From: Streptomyces sp. NRRL B-3428
GTDB lineage: Bacteria; Actinomycetota; Actinomycetes; Streptomycetales; Streptomycetaceae
Direction: 5' to 3'
Assembly (NCBI GenBank): GCA_000721375.1
Contig: JOGW01000008.1
Coordinates: 310,001-374,000, forward strand
Length of the DNA: 64,000 bases
Below the pieces are notes generated by a model that worked only from the letters and a program-made list of their open reading frames with translations, ran no database searches and was not told where the DNA came from. A program made the translations under genes and the position numbers. This document shows positions 8,519 through 16,100 of the stretch, one piece after another (position 1 is the stretch's first letter; every line of letters begins with the position of its first letter).

Positions 8519-9358
8519 GTGCAGATAACCACCGAAGGTCTCAGCGCCGGCTACCCCGGCCACCCGGTCGTCCACGGGGTGGACCTCGACGTCCCCAGCG
8601 GACAGGTGGTCGCGGTCGTCGGCCCCAACGGCTGCGGAAAGTCCACGCTGTTGCGCTCGATCGCCCGGCTGCACCGCCCCGCATCCGGCCAGGTCCGTAT
8701 CGGTGAAGCGGACGTCTGGCGCCTCACCCAACGCCAAGCCGCCCACCGCATCGCACTCCTCCCCCAGTCACCCCAAGCCCCCGAGGCGGTCACGGTCGAG
8801 GGCCTGGTCCGCTACGGACGCCACCCGCACCAGGGCCTGTTCCGCCAGTGGTCACGCGAGGACGAGGAGGCGGTGGGCGAGGCGCTCGCCGCCACCGGCA
8901 CCGCATCCCTGGCGGACCGCCGCCTCGACCAGCTCTCCGGCGGCCAGCGCCAGCGTTGCTGGCTGGCGATGGTCCTCGCGCAGCAGACCCCGGTGGTCCT
9001 GCTCGACGAACCCACCAGCGCACTCGACCTCGGCCACGCGGTCGAAGTCCTCGAACTGGTAAGGGAAGTGGCCGCCGCCGGCCGTACGGTGATGATGGTC
9101 CTGCACGACCTGGCGGGCGCGGCCCGCTACGCCGACTCCATCGTCGCGATGCACGAGGGCCGGGTGGCCGCCCACGGCCCGGCGCGCGAGGTCGTCACGG
9201 CGGAGCTCGTCAGGAAGCTCTACGGCATCGAAGCCGACATCCTTCGAGCGCCAAGGGACGGAGCGCCGGTGGTGATCCCTCACTCCCACTCGTCGTCGAA
9301 GTCGACCCGGATCATGGAGCGCTCGATCGTGGACAGGTCTTCGACGGTCGGTTCGTGA
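8519..9358 (+). CDS. Ferric-siderophore ABC transporter ATP-binding protein (FecE/FepC family)
   Basis: Cytoplasmic ABC ATPase, 279 aa. Walker A GPNGCGKST is at residues 35-43. The signature is LSGGQRQR and Walker B is VVLLDEPTSALD, followed by the switch His in VLHDL. GTG at 8519 has GAAAGGG about 10 bases upstream. FepC-type proteins normally end soon after the VVIP segment. Here the frame continues about 25 residues into DNA that also encodes the end of the convergent DUF385-like gene (79-base overlap), so the tail may be drift rather than function. It pairs with the lipoprotein at 7383-8372 under a shared iron box. The FecCD permeases it needs are not in the window. Confidence 0.93.
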   Translation: MQITTEGLSAGYPGHPVVHGVDLDVPSGQVVAVVGPNGCGKSTLLRSIARLHRPASGQVRIGEADVWRLTQRQAAHRIALLPQSPQAPEAVTVEGLVRYGRHPHQGLFRQWSREDEEAVGEALAATGTASLADRRLDQLSGGQRQRCWLAMVLAQQTPVVLLDEPTSALDLGHAVEVLELVREVAAAGRTVMMVLHDLAGAARYADSIVAMHEGRVAAHGPAREVVTAELVRKLYGIEADILRAPRDGAPVVIPHSHSSSKSTRIMERSIVDRSSTVGS

Positions 9359-9756
9359 CCTCGGCTGACCTTCAGCCCGAGTTTGAACGGTGTCGCGCCC
9401 TTGTCGAGCGCTTGCCTCAGTGCTGCGCCCAGTTCAAGCGGCGAGGCGTGCAGCAGGACCGCCCGGCCGTGCCGGACGCGCCCGTGCCGGGTGACGGTGA
9501 CCGGTGCGGGATCGGTGAAGTTCCAGCGCCACGGGCGTTCGGTGAACACCGTGGGCACTCCGTCGATCGTGTGCAGACACACCGGGATCCGCAGCGTCCT
9601 GCCGGTGCGCCGGCCGGTGCATTCCAGGAGTACCTGCAGATCGAAGCGCCGGCTGAGCCGGGGATCGACGAGGATGCGGCGGATCAGCGGATTGATCATG
9701 CGCATGAGAGCGGCGGGCGGCGTGGCCAGCCGGACCCCGGGCGTCGCTGTCTTCAT
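9280..9756 (-). CDS. Small nitroreductase-fold (DUF385/Ddn-like) protein
   Basis: 158 aa, ATG at 9756 with GAGGAGG upstream. The central region RRTGRTLRIPV, followed by a strand, a PWRWNF segment and TRHGRVRHGRAVLL, resembles the split-barrel deazaflavin (F420)-dependent nitroreductase/DUF385 family, in which the T-G-R-x-R element opens the barrel. No signal peptide or membrane segment. The last 79 bases overlap antisense with the end of the siderophore ATPase gene. It is divergent from the LuxR-type gene at 9869. Family assignment is moderate; cofactor binding is inferred from family only. Confidence 0.72.
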   Translation of the reverse strand: MKTATPGVRLATPPAALMRMINPLIRRILVDPRLSRRFDLQVLLECTGRRTGRTLRIPVCLHTIDGVPTVFTERPWRWNFTDPAPVTVTRHGRVRHGRAVLLHASPLELGAALRQALDKGATPFKLGLKVSRGHEPTVEDLSTIERSMIRVDFDDEWE

Positions 9757-9868
9757 CGCGGCCTCCTCGATGCTGCTGGTAGCCACGACGTTAAGGACCC
9801 GCAGGTCCGCCGGGTAATACCAGAAACCTGGCATTTCCGGAGCGGGGTACGGGTCGTACGGTGGAGGC

Positions 9869-11011
9869 ATGAGCCCGTCCGACACGGAACGCCGGCAGCG
9901 CGCCGCGGACAAGATCAGCCGGCTGTGTGCCGAGCCGCGCGATCTGGTGTCGCTGTGGCAGGAGACGACCGAGGTGCTCATCGGTGCCGTACCGCACTAC
10001 TGGACCCCGTGCTATTACACGCTCGACCCGGCCTCGCTCCTGATGACCAGCCACTTCCATCAGGGAATGGCCGAGTTTCCCCGCGAGTGGCTGGTCAGTG
10101 AGTACTACGAGGACGACGTCAATCAGCTTGCGGACGTGGCACGTTCGACGTCGGGTATCGCCACCCTGCACGAGGCGACCGGCGGCGATCCCTCCAACAG
10201 CCCGCGCTGGCACCGGAACTTGGCGATGGGAGGCGACCAGGAGCTCGTCACGCGTCTGCGGACCCGGTCCGGACAGGTGTGGGGCGCACTCGCGCTCTAC
10301 CGGGAACCCGGCGCGCCGGTCTTCGACGAAGCCGAGAAGAGCTTCGTACGGGCGGTGGCGCCCGTGCTCGCCGAAGGTGCCCGCGCGGCGCTGCTCCTGG
10401 GCCAGGCGCGGCAGCCCGATTTCACCGACTCCCCGGGCCTGCTCATTCTCGATCGCGACGGGAACGTCGAATCCACCACACCTGGTGTGGACCGATGGCT
10501 TTCCGAACTGCCGGACGGCGACTGGGATTCCGGGCGGCTGCCGCCCTCGGTGCTCACGCTCGCCGGTCGCACCCTGCGGGCGGCCGAACATCCGGAGCGC
10601 GGCGACATCACGGTGGTACGGGTGCTGTCCCGCACCGGCACCTGGGTCGTACTGCACGGTGCGTGCCTGGACTCGGTCCGTGACCGGCGCGTCGCCGTCA
10701 TCATCGAACCCGCGGGTCCCGGCCGCCTGTACCCGCTGCTGATGTCCGCCTACGGCCTGACCGAACGCGAGAAGGACGTCACGCGCCTCGTGCTCCGGGG
10801 CGCTTCGACCTCGGAGATCGCCGCCGGCCTGGTGCTGTCCGCACACACCGTGCAGCAACACCTCAAGAGCATCTTCGACAAGACCGGGGTGCACAGCCGA
10901 CGGGATCTCGTCGGCAAGGTCTTCTTCGCGCACTACGAGCCCCGGCTGCGTGACAACGAACGGCGCGCGCTCGATGACCTGCCGCTGCGCGGCGAACCCT
11001 GGCTGCCGTGA
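9869..11011 (+). CDS. LuxR-family transcriptional regulator with GAF-like sensor region
   Basis: 380 aa. The C-terminal GerE-type HTH spans about residues 296-350 (GLTEREKDVTRLV, then TSEIAAGLVLSAHTVQQHLKS). The N-terminal 270 residues have no receiver domain, ATPase motif or membrane segment; the arrangement looks GAF/PAS-like, implying a soluble ligand sensor. ATG at 9869 follows GTGGAGG. It is divergent from the DUF385-like gene with a 112-base gap, its most likely target. Its stop lies 19 bases from the end of the convergent Lrp pseudogene. Confidence 0.9.
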   Translation: MSPSDTERRQRAADKISRLCAEPRDLVSLWQETTEVLIGAVPHYWTPCYYTLDPASLLMTSHFHQGMAEFPREWLVSEYYEDDVNQLADVARSTSGIATLHEATGGDPSNSPRWHRNLAMGGDQELVTRLRTRSGQVWGALALYREPGAPVFDEAEKSFVRAVAPVLAEGARAALLLGQARQPDFTDSPGLLILDRDGNVESTTPGVDRWLSELPDGDWDSGRLPPSVLTLAGRTLRAAEHPERGDITVVRVLSRTGTWVVLHGACLDSVRDRRVAVIIEPAGPGRLYPLLMSAYGLTEREKDVTRLVLRGASTSEIAAGLVLSAHTVQQHLKSIFDKTGVHSRRDLVGKVFFAHYEPRLRDNERRALDDLPLRGEPWLP

Positions 11012-11029
11012 TGCGCCTCGACGTGGCGC

Positions 11030-11488
11030 TCAGCGCACCTGCCGGTAGGTGCCCGTCACGGCCATCAGGTTGCACGAGCCCGAGACCGCCCCCGCGAAGG
11101 CGACCTCGCGATGCGCGGCGAGCGCGCGGCCGACGGAGTCCAACGCGGCCGGTTCCGCGGTGATGTTGAGCAGCGCGAAGTGGGTCCAGCCGAAGTACTC
11201 CGAGTCGAACTCGACGTCGAAGAAGACCGCCCCGGAGTCGCGCAGGGTCGCCAGGCGCCGCTTGAGCGCGGACTCCGAGCGGCCGGTGGCCTTCTGCAGG
11301 GCGGGATATACGTGGCGCAGCCGTCCTTCTTGAGTACGGCGAGCAGTGCGTCGTCCTCCCCGGTGAGCCGGGCCGGGCCCTCGGGCTCGGCCGAAGGCGG
11401 CGTCAGCGCGGCCACCTCGTCCGGGGTGAGCGCGCCGCACTTCCGCAGCCAGCCCGAGGGTCCGCCGAAGAACAGGTGCAGGATCCGC
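11030..11488 (-). pseudogene. Lrp/AsnC-family regulator remnant: 5' truncated and frameshifted
   Basis: The 3' part reads QKATGRSESALKRRLATLRD, then FFDVEFD and an AsnC ligand-binding region ending at 11030. Upstream, in a different frame, is GWLRKCGALTPDE, then LTGEDDALLAVLKKDG, a typical inter-domain and second-HTH sequence of the tandem-HTH Lrp proteins of Streptomyces. The two frames are joined at 11306-11310 (ATATA), where removing two bases restores ATYPALQK, so a 2-base insertion broke the gene. The first HTH and the start codon are missing. The sequence stops being Lrp-like near 11480-11490, exactly where the opposing MFS remnant begins. Confidence 0.82.
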
Positions 11489-11971
11489 CGGCTGGCTCTC
11501 GGCCGACACGCTGAGTTCGTTCGCTCTCGCGCTGTGCGGACTGCTCGCGTTCGTCCTGGTCCAGCGGCGCACCGCACAACCGCTGCTCGATCTGTCGCTC
11601 CTGCGCAAGCCGCCTCGGTGCCACCCCAGCTCGCCGGGATGGCGAGCGGCGCCATGAACACCTTCCGTCAGCTCGGATACGCGATCGGTATCGCGGCCTT
11701 CGGCGCCCTCGTGACGGCCCGTATGGAGCACTCCCTCACCGGCACGGCGCCCGACCCGCATACGGCGGCCCATGCTCTCGCGGGCGGCGCGGCAAGGGAG
11801 TTGGGCGCGCTGCCCTCCGGGGCACTGCACTCGGCGTTCGCCTCGGGGCTGAACGCCGCGGCCCTCACGGCGGGCGTGCTCGGCCTGCTCGCCGGTGCGG
11901 CGGTGCTCGCATCGGTACGCGTCCGGGCCCCGCGGACGGTGAGCGCGGCTCCCGAGCCGGCTCACCGGTAG
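11484..11971 (+). pseudogene. DHA2/EmrB-type MFS efflux transporter remnant
   Basis: Two pieces in different frames. The first, 11484 to about 11614, begins GWLSADTLSSF and runs through a membrane helix to VQRRTAQPLLDLSLLRK, the middle of a 14-helix drug-efflux transporter. The second, about 11615-11971, begins PPQLAGMASGAMNTFRQLG and covers the C-terminal helices, ending at TAG 11969. The N-terminal half and roughly two hundred internal residues are absent. It was probably divergently transcribed from the Lrp gene before decay. Its last 10 bases overlap the end of the WYL regulator. Confidence 0.82.
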
Positions 11972-12912
11972 CGGGCAGCCAACTCCCGTACGACTGCCGC
12001 CATTTCCTCGACCAGCGGCTCGGGCCCGAGCACCTCCACCTCGGCCCCGAGCCGCAGGAACTCCCCCACCGCGAACCCCGTCGACTCGATCGGCAGCTCG
12101 GCCCGGACCCAGCCCTCCCCGTCAGGGCGCCCGTTCTGCGCGCAGGCCGCGGCCTGTCTCCCCGTAAGACGGGCCGCGCCCGCCTCGGTGAGCCGGACCA
12201 GGGCCGTGCCCCTGTAGAGACGCTCCTGGAACTCCTCCTGGTAGCGCCGCCAGTACGCCGCGAGGTCGAAGTCCCCGGGTGGCTCGAACTCCTCTTCCGA
12301 TCCGCTCACTTGGAGAATCTGGTCCACTCGGTAGGTCACGGGACGCGGCCCGCTCACCACGTACCAGCGGCCCGCCTTGAGCACCAGACCGTACGGCTCC
12401 AGACGGCGGTCGACCTCCGTGGGCTCCTTCCAGCGGCGGTAGCGGACGTGCAGGACACGGCGGTTCCAGACCGCCTGCGCGACATCGGTGAGATACGGGA
12501 CTTCGTCCGCCTCCGTGTACCAGCCGTGCGCGTCCAGATGGAAGCGGGACTTGATCCGTGCACTGTGCACCCGCAGTTCGGGCGGGAGCGCCGCCTCGAC
12601 CTTGTGCTGGGCAGCGGTCAGCAAGGAGCCGAGGCCGAGTTCGGCGGCGGCGCCGGGCACGGCGGAGAGGAACAGCGCCTCGGCCTCACCCGTGGTGAGG
12701 CCCGTCAGCCGGGTACGCCATCCGTCGATCAGCTGATAGCCGCCCGCGTGCCCGGCGTCCCCGTACAGCGGGACGCCCGCGGCGTGCAGCGCCTCCACGT
12801 CCCGGTAGACCGTGCGCACCGACACCTCCAGCTCCTCGGCGAGCTGGGCGGCGGTGAGCCTGCCGCGGCTCTGCAGGAGCAGCAGGATCGAGACGAGACG
12901 GCTGGACTTCAC
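11962..12912 (-). CDS. WYL-domain transcriptional regulator (YafY/DeoR-like HTH)
   Basis: 316 aa. The N-terminal winged HTH (RLTAAQLAEELEVSVRTVYR, about 18-38) is of the HTH_11 type. It is followed by a WYL region with RWKEPTEVDRRLEPYGLVLK and RWYVVSG, then a C-terminal WCX-like region. Start is GTG at 12912. An 11-base perfect inverted repeat covers this start codon (12907-12933), strongly suggesting autoregulation plus control of the divergent pair of small genes from 12952. WYL domains commonly sense small ligands or nucleic acids; the ligand here is unknown. Confidence 0.92.
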   Translation of the reverse strand: MKSSRLVSILLLLQSRGRLTAAQLAEELEVSVRTVYRDVEALHAAGVPLYGDAGHAGGYQLIDGWRTRLTGLTTGEAEALFLSAVPGAAAELGLGSLLTAAQHKVEAALPPELRVHSARIKSRFHLDAHGWYTEADEVPYLTDVAQAVWNRRVLHVRYRRWKEPTEVDRRLEPYGLVLKAGRWYVVSGPRPVTYRVDQILQVSGSEEEFEPPGDFDLAAYWRRYQEEFQERLYRGTALVRLTEAGAARLTGRQAAACAQNGRPDGEGWVRAELPIESTGFAVGEFLRLGAEVEVLGPEPLVEEMAAVVRELAARYR

Positions 12913-12933
12913 TGACAGAGGATGTCAGTGAAG
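12907..12933. promoter_or_regulatory. Palindromic operator for the WYL regulator
   Basis: CTTCACTGACA (12907-12917) and TGTCAGTGAAG (12923-12933) form a perfect 11-base inverted repeat with a GAGGA spacer. It overlaps the GTG start of the WYL regulator and lies 19 bases before the ATG of the divergent gene, so one protein dimer could block both. Confidence 0.75.
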
Positions 12934-12951
12934 TGCCCATACGGTCCAGGC

Positions 12952-13443
12952 ATGGCTTTCACCGAGAAGTACCTGTTCACCCCGCCGCCGCTCCACGTGG
13001 GCGGCCGGCACATCAAGCGCTACCACGTCACCTCCGACCCGCAGGGCATCGCGCCCGAGGTCGAGAAGGCGGCGTACGCGATCCTTCCCGAGCTCCTGCC
13101 CGAGCCCGACGCCACCACCCCGCCCGCGACCTTCGTGGTGCTGCACAAGGGCGGCGACAGCGGCGCGTACCTCAACGCGTACAGCTGGGTCTGGGACAAC
13201 GTGCTGCACTTCGGCGGTGCGGCCGGGGGCCAGCCGGTGCTCGGCTGCCCGGACGACGATCCGGCGAACTTCATCCTGCCCAAGATGCCCTGGATCGGGT
13301 GCGTCTGGGAGATCCCCCCGATCACGCACGAACGCAACGCCTGGGTGCGGCACATCCTCGCGCCCGAGACCCCCGACCTCGACGGCTACCTCGCCGACTC
13401 CCTGCCCGAAGGCACCACCGGACCGTTCGGAGACCCCGCATGA
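12952..13443 (+). CDS. Conserved protein of unknown function
   Basis: 163 aa, soluble, no signal peptide or membrane segment. ATG at 12952 (MAFTEKYLF) is taken as the start. The gap to the divergent regulator is only 39 bases and is filled by the palindromic operator. The sequence is Trp- and Pro-rich towards the end (PKMPWIGCVWEIPP) and carries FVVLHKGGDSGAYLN in the middle. I do not recognise a family. The stop overlaps the next start as ATGA, so the two genes are translationally coupled and probably act together under the WYL regulator. Confidence 0.8.
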   Translation: MAFTEKYLFTPPPLHVGGRHIKRYHVTSDPQGIAPEVEKAAYAILPELLPEPDATTPPATFVVLHKGGDSGAYLNAYSWVWDNVLHFGGAAGGQPVLGCPDDDPANFILPKMPWIGCVWEIPPITHERNAWVRHILAPETPDLDGYLADSLPEGTTGPFGDPA

Positions 13444-13925
13444 GCTACTCGACCTCCACCGCGTACGACTTCGACTTCCTCGTCGGCCGCTGGCGGGTAC
13501 GCCACCGCAAGGCGCTCGACTTCCTGAACCCCGAGGCCGCCGGCTGGCAGGAGTTCGACTCCGTCACCGAGGGCGGGACGCACTTCGGCGGCGCCGCGCA
13601 CTTCGACGAGATCACGATGCCGGACTACACGGGCCTCACGTTGCGGCTCTTCGACCAGGAGACCAAGGTGTGGTCCCTCTACTGGGCCGACAGCCGCTCC
13701 GGGAAGCTCTATCCGCCCGTCATGGGGAGGTTCGGGGACGACGGGACCGGGGAGTTCCACGGGGACGACAACCATGAGGGGAAGCCGGTGAAGGTCCGGT
13801 TCCTGTGGTCGGGGATCTCCGCGACCACCGCACGCTGGGAGCAGGCCTTCTCGGTGGACGGCGGGACGACCTGGGTCACCAACTGGATCATGGACTTCTC
13901 GAAAGATACGGAGGCGGCGCAGTGA
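13440..13925 (+). CDS. Small lipocalin-like (DUF1579-type) protein
   Basis: 161 aa, starts at ATG 13440 inside the ATGA overlap with the preceding gene. The opening FDFLVGRWRVRHRK, then regularly spaced strands with W-x-E-F, LRLFDQETKVWSLYWAD and FLWSGISATTARWEQAF, suggests a beta-barrel like DUF1579/nitrobindin-type proteins. No catalytic residues can be named. It forms an operon with the 163-aa protein under the palindromic operator. Function unknown; a small-molecule binder is an inference from the fold guess only. Confidence 0.78.
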   Translation: MSYSTSTAYDFDFLVGRWRVRHRKALDFLNPEAAGWQEFDSVTEGGTHFGGAAHFDEITMPDYTGLTLRLFDQETKVWSLYWADSRSGKLYPPVMGRFGDDGTGEFHGDDNHEGKPVKVRFLWSGISATTARWEQAFSVDGGTTWVTNWIMDFSKDTEAAQ

Positions 13926-14129
13926 CCGCGTCGTACAAATTCGGTGGAGATTACGGCACCGAAACTTACCCGGCGGTCAGTAATTAGTCCCACTCTCCCG
14001 CCTTGTGGCCCCATATAAGCGGCTGACCTGGACGTATCGCCCCACCGACCGGCCGGAACGCACCCCTCCCGTCGAGGCTCCCGGTGGGGTACGTTCACCG
14101 CGCATCAAGGAGCGCCACAAGGAGAACCA

Positions 14130-15956
14130 TTGCGCGAGTTCACCTCACCTCCGCTGGCGTCCGCGGCGCCCGCGGTGGGCGGCCTGGCGGACGCCGTGTT
14201 CGACCATGCCCAGGAGGACCCGCTGCACATCGCGCTCGGCCGCAAGGTGGACGGGCGCTGGGTGGACGTGACCTCCGCCGAGTTCTGCGCCGAGGTGCTC
14301 GCCCTCGCCAAGGGCCTGTTGGCACAGGGCGTACGGTTCGGCGACCGCGTCGCGATCATGTCCCGTACGCGCTACGAGTGGACGCTCTTCGACTTCGCGC
14401 TGTGGACCGTCGGCGCCCAGGTGGTGCCGGTCTACCCCACCTCCTCGGCCGAGCAGGTCTTCTGGATGCTGCACGATGCACAGGTCTCCTCCTGTGTCGT
14501 GGAGCACGAGGACCATGCGATGACCATCGGCTCGGTGATCGACCGGCTGCCGGCCCTCGAGCGGCTGTGGCAGCTGGACTCGGACGCGGTGGGTGAACTC
14601 ACCGCTGCGGGCGAGCACATCGAGGACGAGATGGTGCACCGCCACCGCCGGGCCGTGACGCCCGACTCGGTGGCGACCGTCATCTACACCTCGGGCACCA
14701 CGGGACGGCCCAAGGGCTGCGTGCTGACGCACGCCAACTTCGTGTACGAGTGCGACACCATCGCCGGCCGCTGGGAGCCCGTCTTCCACACGAAGCCGGG
14801 CGACGAGCCCTCCACACTGCTCTTCCTGCCGCTCGCGCATGTCTTCGGGCGCATGGTGCAGGTCGCCGCCGTACGCGCGAAGGTGAAGTTCGGGCATCAG
14901 CCCGAGCTGAGCGCCGCGGCGCTGCTGCCCGATCTCGCGGAGTTCCGGCCGACGTTCTTCCTCGCCGTGCCCTACATCTTCGAGAAGATCTTCCACGCGG
15001 CCCGCCGCAAGGCCGAACTGGGTGGAAAGCTCGGCCCGTTCGAGAAGGCGGTGGACTGCGCGGTGAAGTACGCCGAGGCGCAGGAGCACAAGGCCTTCGG
15101 CACCGGGCCAGGGCCTTCGGCCGCGCTGCGGATGCAGCACGGGCTCTTCGAGAAGCTCGTCTACTCCAAGGTCCGTGAGGCCATGGGCGGGCGCGTACGG
15201 CATGCGATGTCGGGCGGCTCGGGCATGGACCGCAAGCTGGGTCTCTTCTACGCGGGCGCCGGCGTGCACATCTTCGAGGGCTACGGCCTCACCGAGTCCA
15301 CCGCCGCCGCGACCGCCAACCCGCCCGAGCGCACCCGTTTCGGCACCGTGGGCATCCCGCTGCCCGGCACGACCGTGCACATCGGGGACGACGGGGAGAT
15401 CTGGCTGCACGGCCACCACGTCTTCCAGGGCTATCTCGGCGACCCCAAGTCCACCGACGCCGTCCTGCACGACGGCTGGCTGGCGACCGGGGACATCGGC
15501 GCGCTCGACGAGGACGGCTACCTCACGATCACCGGCCGCAAGAAGGAGATCCTGGTGACCTCCGGCGGCAAGTCCGTCTCTCCCGCGCAGCTCGAGGAGC
15601 GGGTGCGCGACCACCCGCTGGTCGCGCAGTGCATCGTGGTGGGCAACGACCGGCCCTACATCGCGGCCCTGGTCACCCTGGACTCCGATGCCGTGGATCA
15701 CTGGCTGGCCATGCGCGGCAAGTCCTCGCTGCCGCCCTCCGACCTCGTACGCGACGCGGATCTGGAGATGGAGGTGCGCCGCGCGGTCGTCGCGGCCAAC
15801 ACCCTTGTCTCGCAGGCCGAATCCATTCGTACGTTCCGCATACTGGCCCATCAGTTCTCCGAGGAGCACGGGCTGCTCACGCCGTCCCTGAAGCTGAAGC
15901 GCAAGGCCATCGAGCAGGCGTACTCCACCGAGGTCGAGGCGCTCTACACCAGCTGA
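14130..15956 (+). CDS. Long-chain acyl-CoA synthetase (AMP-forming, FadD15-like)
   Basis: 608 aa, activates a carboxylic acid to its CoA thioester through an acyl-adenylate. Motifs: P-loop YTSGTTGRPKG about residues 189-199, then GYGLTES, a WLATGDIG segment and ITGRKKEILVTSGGK carrying the catalytic Lys region. Length and order fit the FadD15/FAA1-like group. Start is TTG at 14130 with AAGGAG six bases upstream. It is followed after 144 bases by a branched-chain-type ABC importer on the same strand; the acid activated may be what that importer brings in, which is inference. Confidence 0.92.
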   Translation: MREFTSPPLASAAPAVGGLADAVFDHAQEDPLHIALGRKVDGRWVDVTSAEFCAEVLALAKGLLAQGVRFGDRVAIMSRTRYEWTLFDFALWTVGAQVVPVYPTSSAEQVFWMLHDAQVSSCVVEHEDHAMTIGSVIDRLPALERLWQLDSDAVGELTAAGEHIEDEMVHRHRRAVTPDSVATVIYTSGTTGRPKGCVLTHANFVYECDTIAGRWEPVFHTKPGDEPSTLLFLPLAHVFGRMVQVAAVRAKVKFGHQPELSAAALLPDLAEFRPTFFLAVPYIFEKIFHAARRKAELGGKLGPFEKAVDCAVKYAEAQEHKAFGTGPGPSAALRMQHGLFEKLVYSKVREAMGGRVRHAMSGGSGMDRKLGLFYAGAGVHIFEGYGLTESTAAATANPPERTRFGTVGIPLPGTTVHIGDDGEIWLHGHHVFQGYLGDPKSTDAVLHDGWLATGDIGALDEDGYLTITGRKKEILVTSGGKSVSPAQLEERVRDHPLVAQCIVVGNDRPYIAALVTLDSDAVDHWLAMRGKSSLPPSDLVRDADLEMEVRRAVVAANTLVSQAESIRTFRILAHQFSEEHGLLTPSLKLKRKAIEQAYSTEVEALYTS

Positions 15957-16009
15957 AGTACGCGGGGACCGCACTTGAGCGGGCCCTGGACACGTATACG
16001 TTTCAATTC

Positions 16010-16055
16010 TGACGGGTCGTCAATTGGCGATGCGTCACTTATTGACGGTCCATCA
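16010..16055. promoter_or_regulatory. Repeated 13-base operator-like element upstream of the importer
   Basis: TGACGGGTCGTCA (16010-16022) and TGACGGTCCATCA (16043-16055) are two copies of a partly palindromic TGACGG-N2-N-TCA element, 33 bases apart (about three helical turns on one DNA face). A further GCGTCA half-site lies between them. They precede the GTG start of the binding protein by 45-90 bases. The regulator is not known. Confidence 0.6.
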
Positions 16056-16100
16056 GGTTCCCCACAGAATGCGGAGACTTCGACGGAGGGACCAGGGGAC

